DNA of 8,405 nt from an uncultured Eubacteriales bacterium (GTDB lineage Bacteria; Bacillota; Clostridia; Oscillospirales; Acutalibacteraceae). The stretch is taken from assembly GCA_948815685.1 (NCBI GenBank), contig CAQJOC010000049.1:1-8405 (forward strand), given 5' to 3'. The first letter of the stretch is position 1. Every line of letters begins with the position of its first letter. Made by a program: the position numbers and the translations under genes. The notes below the pieces were generated by a model. That model was not told the origin of the DNA. It saw nothing but the letters and a program-made list of their open reading frames with translations, and made no database searches. Below are positions 1 to 7,413 of this stretch, piece after piece.

Positions 1-531
1 TTCATCAAGACGTTCTTCACTTAACTTTTTTGAAATATTTTCGTCTCCTGTATTTATTAAATTTAACATCATGTCTTCGATACTTTTTCCGGATTTAAAA
101 GATTCGTCACCTAAAGAATTTATATATACGCTTCTTTCAAAATCTTCCAAAGCTATTTTTAAAAATTTTTCGCCTACTTCTTCTTTTTTCCCAAGAGTAA
201 TTACTTCGTTATTTGATATACATTTCAAAAAACATTTATCTTTGGATGGAGTTTTTGCATCAAGTTCCTTTTGTAGTCTATAAAGCCTTTTCTCCTTTTC
301 AAATTCAATGGCTCCGCCCATTTTACTTCCATCCCAGGGGCTTCTGTCTCCTCTGATTATAGAATTTACTCCTCTTCCCATGTCTGCATATAGCATGATT
401 TTTATAAATTCCATAAAGGTTGATTTCCCTGCTTCATTTTTTCCGTACAAAATTTGCAATCCGTCACTAAATTCCACTGTAACATCTTTCAGACAGCCAA
501 AATTTTCAATTTCCACTTTCCTTATCTTCAT
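1..531 (-). CDS. YhaN/SbcC-like ATPase, N-terminal part (runs off the left edge)
   Basis: The first 177 codons are visible and there is no stop before the edge. The protein opens with an ABC/Rad50-type ATPase head: a KVEIENFGCLKD-like first strand, then the Walker A loop GKNEAGKST at residues 30-38. The stretch around residues 58-75, with a GDRSPWDG motif and GG soon after, matches the YhaN branch of the SbcC/Rad50 family. The Walker B and signature motifs would lie far downstream, outside the window. The ATG at 531 is chosen because the family sequence begins there and a full AAGGAGG site lies 9 bases upstream. The gene overlaps the end of the metallophosphoesterase gene by 26 bases, which suggests coupled translation of two partners. 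By analogy with Mre11-Rad50, the ATPase would control a nuclease acting on DNA ends. Family assignment is firm; the exact role is inferred. Confidence 0.9.
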   Translation of the reverse strand, partial: MKIRKVEIENFGCLKDVTVEFSDGLQILYGKNEAGKSTFMEFIKIMLYADMGRGVNSIIRGDRSPWDGSKMGGAIEFEKEKRLYRLQKELDAKTPSKDKCFLKCISNNEVITLGKKEEVGEKFLKIALEDFERSVYINSLGDESFKSGKSIEDMMLNLINTGDENISKKLSEERLDE

Positions 532-1678
532 TAAATACAACCTCCTTGGAAAAAGAAATAACACCTAATTTTAATGCTTTTTGGGCAATTTTTTTTGATT
601 CTTCATCTTCACAGTTTTCTATGTATTCATTCATATTCTTAATAAAAATTGCCTTTATTCCGACTCCCTTTGTTTCATAAATAATTTCGGTTTCGTCAAA
701 AATTTCAGCATAAAAAACAGTATCTTCCAGACGTCTTTTTATATAAGACGTATCTACGAAAAAATTTTCCTTTATTTTTCCGAAAAGTATTATTTTATAA
801 ATATTGTCTTTATAAGATTCTCCGTACAGCCGTTCTATTTTTTCCGTTATGCGTTTAACTATTTCGGACGAATTTTCACTTTCTGAAATATCTATGTTAA
901 TTTCGCAATAAATTCTTTTAGACACCTTGATGAAATCCAGCCGACAAACCGTTTTTGAAACAGTTCCCAAATAAAACCCTTTCTCACCTGTTTCTTTAAA
1001 ACTTCTTCCGTCAAGGCATCCGGGATAGGCATAAAATGTTTTTCCGCTCCTTTGTACGGAAGTTCCTTTGTGTATATGCCCCAGTGCAATATAATTCATA
1101 CCGCTTTCTCTTATATCTTCATTGTATATGGGATTATATAAATCATCCCCCGTACCACCGGCAGGATATGTACCGTGAACCATCAGTATGTTTATAAAGT
1201 CATCATGTTTAAGTTTCTCTCTGTCTTCTGAAAGTATCCTTGCCCCTGAATTATTCAAAGGAGTAAACGCAGAACCCCATATTCTAACTTTAAATTCCGG
1301 CATTTCAAAAAAACTTATGAAATTTTTCTTAAAAATATAAACATTTTCCGGCCAAATACTATTATACGGAGACTCTACAATAAATGGGTCATGATTCCCC
1401 GGTGAAATCGCAACCTGACAGTTTAATTCCCCGAGTGCGTTTTTTACGTCATTTACTTCAGAATTATTTACATTTAAATCATGAAATAAGTCCCCTGCAA
1501 TTAAAAAAAGTTCAACTTTTTTTTCTTTTATGATATCAAGCATACTAAAAAATGAAACCTTTATTTCTGCCCTTCGTGTATCGGAAAGTCTACTGAGCTT
1601 ATTTGGCTTCATACCGATATGTATATCGGCACAATGTGCGATTTTTATTCCACTTTCCCTTTCCTTTAAACTTTCCAT
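506..1678 (-). CDS. yhaO: YhaO/SbcD-type DNA repair metallophosphoesterase
   Basis: The 390-residue protein carries the complete calcineurin-like metallophosphatase set: DIH at residues 18-20, GD at 62-63, GNHD at 94-97, the histidine of VHG at 168, and GHIH at 200-203. These residues bind the two-metal centre of Mre11/SbcD-type nucleases. Length and the pairing with a downstream YhaN-like ATPase fit the YhaO branch better than classical SbcD. Residues from about 265 onward form a less conserved tail. The ATG at 1678 is the only usable in-frame start before the first motif; an AAAGGA site lies 12 bases upstream, slightly far. It follows the DUF4093 gene by 38 bases and overlaps the ATPase gene. 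Expected role: metal-dependent processing of DNA ends, with the ATPase as partner. The family call is secure; the substrate is inferred. Confidence 0.92.
   Translation of the reverse strand: MESLKERESGIKIAHCADIHIGMKPNKLSRLSDTRRAEIKVSFFSMLDIIKEKKVELFLIAGDLFHDLNVNNSEVNDVKNALGELNCQVAISPGNHDPFIVESPYNSIWPENVYIFKKNFISFFEMPEFKVRIWGSAFTPLNNSGARILSEDREKLKHDDFINILMVHGTYPAGGTGDDLYNPIYNEDIRESGMNYIALGHIHKGTSVQRSGKTFYAYPGCLDGRSFKETGEKGFYLGTVSKTVCRLDFIKVSKRIYCEINIDISESENSSEIVKRITEKIERLYGESYKDNIYKIILFGKIKENFFVDTSYIKRRLEDTVFYAEIFDETEIIYETKGVGIKAIFIKNMNEYIENCEDEESKKIAQKALKLGVISFSKEVVFNEDKESGN
541..547 (-). promoter_or_regulatory. Strong ribosome binding site of the YhaN-like gene
   Basis: The minus strand reads AAGGAGG, a complete match to the anti-Shine-Dalgarno, 9 bases before the ATG at 531. 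It lies inside the last codons of the upstream metallophosphoesterase gene, so the 26-base gene overlap is real and not a start-site error. Confidence 0.85.
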
Positions 1679-1716
1679 TTAAATTAAAAATCCTTTCTGC
1701 CAATTAAAAATCTCCG

Positions 1717-2313
1717 TCAAAGAATCTTTTCCAGTTCATCTTCGGTAAAACATTTTGACAATAATTTTATCAATGCATTTGTTGAAAGATACTGTGGAAT
1801 TTTTAATGACTCTTTTAATTCCGTCCTCTTTTTTTGACTAAACTTATTTCCGCAATATCCGAGTTCATAAAATTTTAATTTTATATTTCTGAATTTTATA
1901 TCCTCGGATTTTTTATCTGAAATATCACTTAAATCTTTTATTAATGCTCCGGACATATTAATGGATTTTTTTATATTTTCTTCATCCATTCCCTCGACAC
2001 CTATTTTACTTTCCTTTGATGCCTTAACTTTTCTCTTTTCTTTGCCTATTATATCAGGAATATATGCATGAATTACCCGACCTTCGGATATTGAGGAATT
2101 TAAATAATTTCTGATTAAAAATCCGGCGGAATCGCTGTCTGTTAATATAATTATTCCTTTACTTACGGCAAGCCTACGAATAAAATTTAATTTTTTCTTA
2201 TCTTTAAATATTCTGAATCCGTTTGTTTCAATTATCAAAGCGTCTATTATTCCGGACAATTTGATTTTGTCATATTTACCCTCTACAATTACAGCTTCAT
2301 TTAACTTTATCAA
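1717..2313 (-). CDS. Toprim-DUF4093 protein, RNase M5-like
   Basis: The 198-residue protein starts with a Toprim fold: the catalytic-type glutamate in VEGKYDK (E11) and the acidic pair in TDSDSAG (D59, D61). These are the metal-binding residues of topoisomerase, primase and RNase M5 domains. A middle segment with IPDIIGKEKRK and KIGVEG follows. The tail from about residue 145 (YELGYCGNKFSQKKR, then IPQYLSTNALIKLL) matches the DUF4093 C-terminal domain of RNase M5 relatives. The start is TTG at 2313, supported by GGAAAGGA 9 bases upstream and by the family's usual MIKLxEAVIVEGK beginning. It lies 1 base after holA. True RNase M5 (5S rRNA maturation) usually sits beside ksgA and has a different tail motif, so this is probably the paralogous Clostridia family, whose substrate I do not know. 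Confidence 0.85.
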   Translation of the reverse strand: MIKLNEAVIVEGKYDKIKLSGIIDALIIETNGFRIFKDKKKLNFIRRLAVSKGIIILTDSDSAGFLIRNYLNSSISEGRVIHAYIPDIIGKEKRKVKASKESKIGVEGMDEENIKKSINMSGALIKDLSDISDKKSEDIKFRNIKLKFYELGYCGNKFSQKKRTELKESLKIPQYLSTNALIKLLSKCFTEDELEKIL

Positions 2314-2314
2314 A

Positions 2315-3361
2315 TTATTTTATCCTTTCCTGTATTTTTATAAGCCTAGCCACCAATAAATAAATTATTACTTTAGGCGGAAGAGAGGAATTTTTAAGGT
2401 CTTTGTCGGAAAGTATAAGCTCTCCGATACAGGACTTTATTTGAAACATATCCATTTTTCTAACATGTCTGTTGGCAATATCCAATTTAAATTCTTTATT
2501 TTTATAGTCAAAGTAATCAGATACTTTACCATAAGAATTCCCTGATTCCAAAGCGGCCTTAACTCTAAATAAATCTACATAATTACTGGCAATTGCCGAA
2601 AGGATTAAAATAGCATTTTCATTATTGTCAAAAAGATTTTCAAGTCTTCTGAATACATCTGAATAATTTCTCGACAAAAGAGAATTACACATTGAAAATA
2701 CATTATAATCCACTAAATCTATAATAACTGCCTCAATTGATTCCTCGGTTATTGTGTCGGATTGCTCAAAGGCACAAAGCTTGTCTATCTCCATTTTAAG
2801 AACTTCTGCATTTTTTCCGCATCTTTTTATCAATGCTTGAGCGAGTTTTTTAGGCATAATTTTGCCATTTATATGAGCATGAGAAATAATTTGTTCTTCA
2901 AGTTTAGGATTATCTCTATATAAAAATTCGGTAACGGAAACAAATGGTGTTATTTTTGAAATAAAACTTTTCCATGTGGGACTCTTAAATACGTCTGTCT
3001 GCATAGTAGTCTGATTTATAATCAGCATAGAAAATTCAGGTATATCCTTGATTGTTTCAATTAATTCCGAAATATCATCGTTTTTCATATTTTCAACGTC
3101 TAAATTGCGTATTACCATACACTTATTTTCACAGAACACGGGATATGTATTCAAATAAATTTCAATATTACTTATATCGGGGGTATCTCCGGTTATTTTC
3201 ATAAAATTAAAGTCATTATGGTTATCTCCGATTTTACTTTTTATCAATAATTTTTCTGTTTGAACCGCAAGCCCTTTTTCTTCACCATACAAAAAATATA
3301 TTTTATCTAAAGATTTAGAGGAAATTTTTTTTTGCAATTCTTTATAAAAAATTTTAGGCAT
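2315..3361 (-). CDS. holA: DNA polymerase III subunit delta (clamp loader)
   Basis: The 348-residue length is normal for HolA. It begins with YFLYGEE at residues 22-28, the family's pseudo-Walker region that does not bind ATP. The middle domain has the EVLKMEIDKLCAF helix around residues 186-198. The C-terminal collar domain shows the FSMCNSLLSRNYSDVFRRLENL segment (222-243) and ends with ELILSDKDLKNSSLPPKVIIYLLVARL (314-340). The delta subunit opens the beta sliding clamp and loads it onto primed DNA together with tau/gamma and delta-prime. The ATG at 3361 has AGGGAG 8 bases upstream. It starts 4 bases after comEC; comEC followed by holA is a familiar order in Bacillota. The rpsT gene often found nearby is not here. 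Confidence 0.95.
   Translation of the reverse strand: MPKIFYKELQKKISSKSLDKIYFLYGEEKGLAVQTEKLLIKSKIGDNHNDFNFMKITGDTPDISNIEIYLNTYPVFCENKCMVIRNLDVENMKNDDISELIETIKDIPEFSMLIINQTTMQTDVFKSPTWKSFISKITPFVSVTEFLYRDNPKLEEQIISHAHINGKIMPKKLAQALIKRCGKNAEVLKMEIDKLCAFEQSDTITEESIEAVIIDLVDYNVFSMCNSLLSRNYSDVFRRLENLFDNNENAILILSAIASNYVDLFRVKAALESGNSYGKVSDYFDYKNKEFKLDIANRHVRKMDMFQIKSCIGELILSDKDLKNSSLPPKVIIYLLVARLIKIQERIK
2323..2330 (-). promoter_or_regulatory. Ribosome binding site deciding the TTG start of the DUF4093 gene
   Basis: The minus strand reads GGAAAGGA here, 9 bases upstream of the TTG at 2313 and inside the last codons of holA. It supports the unusual TTG start, and the one-base gap suggests translational coupling with holA. 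Confidence 0.65.
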
Positions 3362-3365
3362 TTAT

Positions 3366-5939
3366 TCAACTCCCTGCTCTAACACTAAGCATCCCGGATT
3401 TACTTATATCTATATTAATGGTCCCCTCTTCCGCTGTTGAAAGGAGATTTTCACTTACGTTTTTTATTTTCGGAATAACTATATCAGAAGACCTCTTCGG
3501 CATAGATAAAATTGTATATAGCGAATTAATTCCATTATAATCGCTCGGGATACCTCCTGCAACAAAAACATCGCAATCAGATTTTTCTGAATAAATGTCT
3601 TTTGCCTCTCCTCCAAAAGGACAAACCATAATATTTATATCTTTTATTTTAAAAAAAATCATTCTTGTTTCGTTAATTTTTTTAAAATTCATTTGTAAAT
3701 CTTCAAGAATTTGAATTTTAAAATTTTTATTTATGAATTTTATATTTTTATGCATATTACTAATATAATTTTCTGATTTCTGGGACGTGAATATAATATT
3801 TTCAGGCTTGAATACATCTATAACCCGATTTAAAAAAACAATATGTTCTTCTCCTGAAAATTCGGGATTTATCACTATTAAATTATTTATGTTTTTTATC
3901 CCAATATTATAAAGATACGAAAGTATCCTATGTTTATGAGATTTTTCATTTAAGCAAAGTATGAGAGAAGCGGAATTGTCTTTTGTACACAGCATTGAAC
4001 ATCCTTTTCCGGCATTGATAACAGAAATACGTGTTAAATTTTTCATAAATACTTTATGTAAAATAAATAATGCAGAAAACGAACATATAAAAAATATAGG
4101 GAGTAAAGAAGTTTTAGGCAAAAAATTTTTTATATTTATTTTTTTTATATTCAATTTTTTTAACTTTATTTCAGAATTTATATTTGATTTTACATGAAAG
4201 TCTGTTTTTAATTTTATATCCGTATCTATATTATTTTGTGAATTCTCTTTAAACTCAAATTTGACATTTTTAAAAAAATAAAAGATAGCATACCATTCTA
4301 AAACAAAAACTATATTTAGTAAAATCCACAGTATTGTGATATCCTTATTTAAACATACCCATGAAAAAGGAATCTTAGATAAAATTTCAGAACATGCTAT
4401 TATGTAATTTGCTATAATCCCACTAATAAGTTTTAAAGGAAAAATTAAAAATTTAGGCATATTAAAAATATAGAGAAAAATCAACGGAATAATTAGAAAT
4501 ATCATAACAGTTACAGGGAAAATAAGCATTAAATCGGATAATACAGATATTATTGAAAATTTTTTAAAATAGAACGCTATAATAGGAAAAGTAAAAATAG
4601 TTGCGGACAAAGTAACAAAAGCTGAATTTATTATATACTCGGAAAATATATCAAGGTGATTTTCCGAAATATTATTCTTTTTAAAGAAATAAGCCTTAAG
4701 ATGCGGGACCAAAATTAATATTCCAAGAGCCGAACATAAGGAAAGCCAAAGCCCTATGTCTCCCCCGGCGTCCGGATTAAGCACAGATATTATAAAAGCT
4801 GATAAGCCTAAAGAATTAATAGAATCGGATTTTCTTGAAAAAATTCCACTTAACAAATATACTATGCACATAATTCCCGCTCTAAGTACGGACGGTGTAA
4901 AACAGGATACTGCCATAAACGCAAAAACCAAGCCCGCTGTTATCAAAGAAGCTTTTCTCTTATTGATATTCATTTTTTTGAATATCATAAGAAACATATT
5001 TACAAAAATTGTGACATGAACTCCGGATACGGCAAGAAGATAAGAAACGCCGATATTGTCAAAACTGGATTTTATATCAATGGGGATTCCTATTTTATTT
5101 CCGAGAAGTATCCCGCTGATAATTGCTGCTTGTCTTTCCGGAAAAAGCGAATATATTGCCAAAATTATTTGACTTCTTAGTCTTAAAGCATAATAATACA
5201 GAGGTTTTATTCCAATGATGGGCGTAACCTTTGTAGGTTTATAATCATATAAAAACGCATTGGCATAAATTCCTTTAGCCTTATAAAAGCTTCGTGTTGG
5301 AAACTCCGGGGCATCATGAGGTAAAAAAATATGAATATCGCCGGTAAATTCGTCATAGATATCTGCATCTATTGGATTTGATGAAGACATCGCAATTTTA
5401 AAGTTTTTAGGATAATCCATACCATGGATATATTTTACTTTAAATATATAATGATATACACCGGATTCACTTTTCGACGGAAGTTCAACCATACTTCCCG
5501 TGACCGTGAAATCTTTGTCATCAAGATTAGCCACAGGATAAATATTCCATTTGTAATTAATTCCGGAGACTAAAATCGCCATAATCCCTGAAAAACAAAT
5601 AGTAATAAGAACTTTTTCAATTTTAGAGTATCCTAAAATAATTGATAATAAGAAATCTTTAATTTTACTACTATCAATTATAAGTTTTTTTATGAAACTT
5701 AAATAACATCCCCTGATTTTCTTTTTTAGTATTTTTATGATTAAATTATTGTTTTCTTTGACAAAAAGGTCTGTCTTAAAAGATGTATCATAAAAAATTA
5801 AACAAGAAACATAGCAGCAAATACACGATAAAATAAAAAGGCAAATATAAAAAAACGATAAAAGCTGCCAAATTGGAACAATATTCGCAACCATAAGCGA
5901 AATTAAATAAGAAAACCCTACTATGGCAAAGAAACGCAC
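3366..5939 (-). CDS. comEC: ComEC/Rec2 DNA-uptake channel with degenerate nuclease-like tail
   Basis: The 857-residue polytopic membrane protein carries single-stranded DNA across the membrane during natural transformation. Hydrophobic helices lie near residues 5-50 and 106-126. A soluble DUF4131-like (OB-fold) region spans about 140-240. The Competence domain (about 260-560) shows FDNIGVSYLLAVSGVHVT (293-310), TPSVLRAGIM (347-356) and GLWLSLCSALGILIL (396-410). A Lys/Asn-rich linker (about 561-605) and one more helix (611-630) follow. The tail from about 636 aligns with the metallo-beta-lactamase domain (AGKGCSML in place of VGQGDSIL), but its HxHxDH motif is replaced by NPEFSGEEH (691-699), so metal catalysis is unlikely. 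The start is GTG at 5939, with an in-frame TAA 21 bases upstream and only a weak GGGG site. It heads the operon. No comEA or other competence gene is visible. Confidence 0.93.
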   Translation of the reverse strand: MRFFAIVGFSYLISLMVANIVPIWQLLSFFYICLFILSCICCYVSCLIFYDTSFKTDLFVKENNNLIIKILKKKIRGCYLSFIKKLIIDSSKIKDFLLSIILGYSKIEKVLITICFSGIMAILVSGINYKWNIYPVANLDDKDFTVTGSMVELPSKSESGVYHYIFKVKYIHGMDYPKNFKIAMSSSNPIDADIYDEFTGDIHIFLPHDAPEFPTRSFYKAKGIYANAFLYDYKPTKVTPIIGIKPLYYYALRLRSQIILAIYSLFPERQAAIISGILLGNKIGIPIDIKSSFDNIGVSYLLAVSGVHVTIFVNMFLMIFKKMNINKRKASLITAGLVFAFMAVSCFTPSVLRAGIMCIVYLLSGIFSRKSDSINSLGLSAFIISVLNPDAGGDIGLWLSLCSALGILILVPHLKAYFFKKNNISENHLDIFSEYIINSAFVTLSATIFTFPIIAFYFKKFSIISVLSDLMLIFPVTVMIFLIIPLIFLYIFNMPKFLIFPLKLISGIIANYIIACSEILSKIPFSWVCLNKDITILWILLNIVFVLEWYAIFYFFKNVKFEFKENSQNNIDTDIKLKTDFHVKSNINSEIKLKKLNIKKINIKNFLPKTSLLPIFFICSFSALFILHKVFMKNLTRISVINAGKGCSMLCTKDNSASLILCLNEKSHKHRILSYLYNIGIKNINNLIVINPEFSGEEHIVFLNRVIDVFKPENIIFTSQKSENYISNMHKNIKFINKNFKIQILEDLQMNFKKINETRMIFFKIKDINIMVCPFGGEAKDIYSEKSDCDVFVAGGIPSDYNGINSLYTILSMPKRSSDIVIPKIKNVSENLLSTAEEGTINIDISKSGMLSVRAGS
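3370..3375 (-). promoter_or_regulatory. Ribosome binding site of holA
   Basis: The minus strand reads AGGGAG, 8 bases before the holA ATG and within the last codons of comEC. The site supports the start choice and a co-transcribed, probably coupled, comEC-holA pair. Confidence 0.7.
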
Positions 5940-6134
5940 CGCAACTACCCCATCAACTTAAATAAAATATATAAATTAATTTTTTATACACTTAGTAAAA
6001 AATCAAAACAATATATGATATCTATTGAATTATACAACATTTACCTAATTATAAAAATAATTTTTTAAATTATATACCTATATTGATAAAGATTGCATAA
6101 ATTAACTAAGTTTTTACTTTAAGAAAATATCGAA
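5940..6134 (-). other. Leader region of the comEC operon, no recognisable element
   Basis: This stretch lies between the promoter and the GTG start of comEC and would form an untranslated leader of roughly 190 bases. It is almost pure A/T. I see no open reading frame, no T-box or riboswitch core, and no GC-containing hairpin. A small A/T-only inverted repeat near 6057-6073 is too weak to interpret. Confidence 0.5.
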
Positions 6135-6163
6135 ATTATATTACTGATTTTAATAAATGTCAA
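6135..6163 (-). promoter_or_regulatory. Perfect consensus vegetative promoter of the comEC operon
   Basis: On the minus strand a TTGACA box (6158-6163) is followed by exactly 17 bases and a TATAAT box (6135-6140), the ideal sigma-A/sigma-70 arrangement. Transcription would begin near 6128 and run into comEC. No other gene separates it from comEC, so it probably drives the whole five-gene block. Inference from sequence only, but a perfect match at ideal spacing upstream of a gene is strong. Confidence 0.82.
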
Positions 6164-6210
6164 GTTTGAGGTCTTTTGACACACAGAAATCAATTTTGAC
6201 TCAAAGCACT

Positions 6211-6280
6211 TAGGGCTTGTCTGAGAAATAAAATAAACTATATATTTTAGCCAATTCATAGATGAAGTAAAGTAAACGCA
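6211..6280 (+). repeat. Repeat copy 1, left outer end
   Basis: It begins TAGGGCTTGTCTGAGAAATA and ends near TAGATGAAGTAAAGTAAACG. Over the head and tail it is about three-quarters identical to the inverted copy at 6786-6854, needing only a two-base gap in the centre. The preceding T makes the first 11 bases, TTAGGGCTTGT, identical in both. Confidence 0.65.
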
Positions 6281-6377
6281 GACTGAAAAAATAGGTGTAA
6301 TTTTATAATTATATAAAAAATATTTTAAATTTATTCAAGTTTCATAATTATTTTTTAGCTGTGCAATATTTTTTATT

Positions 6378-6440
6378 CTTATTTTAGTCCCATAAATTTA
6401 TGATACTTTTAGCTATTTTTTATTTTTCCGACAAACCCTA
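6378..6440 (-). repeat. Repeat copy 2, inverted
   Basis: The minus strand begins TAGGGTTTGTCGGAAAAATA at 6440, matching the head of copy 1. The centre and tail are more diverged. With copy 1 it encloses a 230-base segment with facing ends (6211-6440). Confidence 0.5.
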
Positions 6441-6491
6441 AAATGGTGAGAAAATCAAGAAAACAGTTTTGATAATCATAATTCCGTACAG

Positions 6492-6556
6492 TAGGCTTTG
6501 CCTGAAAAATGAAAAATAGTTAAATTGGAAAAATTGGTAGATACTAAAAAATACGC
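6492..6556 (+). repeat. Repeat copy 3, direct
   Basis: It starts TAGGCTTTGCCTGAAAAATG and then AAAAATAG, resembling copies 1 and 2. Its tail, AATTGGTAGATACTAAAAAA followed by TACGC, aligns with the AATTCATAGATGAA tail of copy 1. Confidence 0.5.
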
Positions 6557-6641
6557 CTCCATTAAATATTTATTATAAAAAATTAGCAATTTAAAAAAGT
6601 TTTGTTGAAATTTTGTAAAAACTAAGATCTTCTGTATTGCA

Positions 6642-6700
6642 CTCATTTTCTTTGGTTCATCTTTGAATTAACCAAAATATATAGAAAATGTCTCACAAAA
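6642..6700 (-). repeat. Repeat copy 4, inverted
   Basis: On the minus strand CTATATATTTT is identical to copy 1, followed by GGTTAATTCAAAGATGAACC and then AAAGAAAATG. About 33 of 42 bases match copy 1 in this part. The head is eroded to TTTTGTGAGACATTTT. Confidence 0.55.
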
Positions 6701-6785
6701 CTTATATAGCGATAATGCTTCATTAAATTTTTAAACAAATTATATAACAAATTCATACAAATATTGAGATTTCTTATGTTTACGA

Positions 6786-6854
6786 ACACGTTTTCTCTGA
6801 TTCATCTATAAATCAGCCCAAATTATATTCGCTTTGTTTTTCAAACAAGCCCTA
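6786..6854 (-). repeat. Repeat copy 5, right outer end
   Basis: The minus strand begins TAGGGCTTGTTTGAAAAACA at 6854 and contains ATAGATGAA and a final AAAACG, the best full-length partner of copy 1 in opposite orientation. Just right of it, at 6861-6890, a minus-strand ATGAGACATAGTATATAT resembles the middle of copy 4 and may be a further fragment. Confidence 0.6.
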
Positions 6855-7009
6855 ATTATAGATATATACTATGTCTCATACCGTTTTATAATAAGGTTTT
6901 AGTCTATATATTTTGAGTTGAAGTTTGTATAAGCTTGGATTTTATTTTATCTATCTTTAAAATAATACCTTTTAATATTTATTCTATTTTTTCATACATA
7001 TTTCGGAAC
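6855..7009. other. AT-rich spacer downstream of the split sua5, nothing recognisable
   Basis: Apart from the possible repeat fragment at 6861-6890 and an 11-base CTATATATTTT at about 6909-6919 shared with the repeats, I see no gene. I also find no GC-rich stem followed by a T-run that would serve as an intrinsic terminator for sua5. Confidence 0.4.
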
Positions 7010-7393
7010 CTATTTTTTATTATTTTTATCCAGGTCAATCACCTTAAATCCTGCAGCACGAATCAGCCTATTGTAAACTGCAAGACCCACACCATTTTGC
7101 ATGGGTGCTCTTGCATAAACGATCTTTGCGTTTAAATCATCAAATTTTCTTAAACAACTAAATATTTTTTTTGCTTGTTCTTCAAAATTATGACTTTTCC
7201 CATATGAAAAAGCATTTTTATCTATCAACTTGATATCTTCATCAAAGCAAAGTGCATAGACTCCGTCTCCAAGCCTGGAATTTACAAAATTTATAAATTC
7301 TTCCTGTTTACCTTTCACTAAAATTACCTCTGATTTAGGTGCATAATGTTTATACTTCATTCCCGGACATTTAGGCACTTCATCAGCAGACAC
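7010..7393 (-). pseudogene. Detached C-terminal Sua5 domain of threonylcarbamoyl-AMP synthase
   Basis: This frame encodes 127 residues from the first possible start, a GTG at 7393. It contains the conserved linker motif PKCPGMKYKHYAPK (residues 7-20), which closes over the YrdC active site, and then the Sua5 domain, including SYGKSHNFEEQAKKIFSCLRK (63-83) and YARAPMQNGVGLAVYNRL (93-110). It is the continuation of the upstream YrdC frame, displaced by one base. The same frame remains open back to a TGA at 7439-7441, so the homologous protein part is a little longer than the GTG suggests. No ribosome binding site precedes the GTG, so independent translation looks weak. It is most likely the broken half of one gene, or an artefact of a base miscall. 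Confidence 0.8.
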
Positions 7394-7413
7394 TGACTGT
7401 AAAATATTCTTAT

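Larger units (their letters stand above)
6211..6854. repeat. Cluster of five diverged inverted and direct repeats, possibly decayed MITE-like elements
   Basis: The block contains five recognisable copies of one repeat of about 65-70 bases: plus strand at 6211-6280 and 6492-6556, minus strand at 6378-6440, 6642-6700 and 6786-6854. Shared features are a head like TAGGGCTTGTCTGAAAAATA, a TATATTTT-like centre and a tail resembling ATTCATAGATGAA with AAAG and AAACG. The outermost copies face each other and share TTAGGGCTTGT exactly, giving a 644-base unit with inverted ends. Inside it, the pairs 6211/6440 and 6492/6854 also face each other. There is no coding capacity. The copies resemble ends of non-autonomous mobile elements, but no transposase of matching type is visible. 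Confidence 0.65.

Noticed and set aside
892..1089. Minus-strand open frame inside the metallophosphoesterase gene
   Set aside because: It is an out-of-frame shadow of a gene whose conserved motifs are in the other frame.
6057..6073. Perfect 7-base A/T inverted repeat in the comEC leader as an operator
   Set aside because: In sequence this AT-rich such a repeat is expected by chance and it does not overlap the promoter boxes.
6176..6204. Plus-strand TTGACA at 6176-6181 as a divergent promoter
   Set aside because: No -10-like hexamer lies at 16-18 bases spacing and there is no plus-strand gene downstream.
6450..6475. Imperfect hairpin ATCAAGAAAACAGTTTTGAT as a terminator or small RNA
   Set aside because: The arms need a three-base bulge, the stem is nearly all A/T and no T-run follows.
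6935..7135. Plus-strand open frame of 66 codons
   Set aside because: It overlaps the conserved Sua5 coding sequence antisense, is low-complexity in its first part and has no ribosome binding site.
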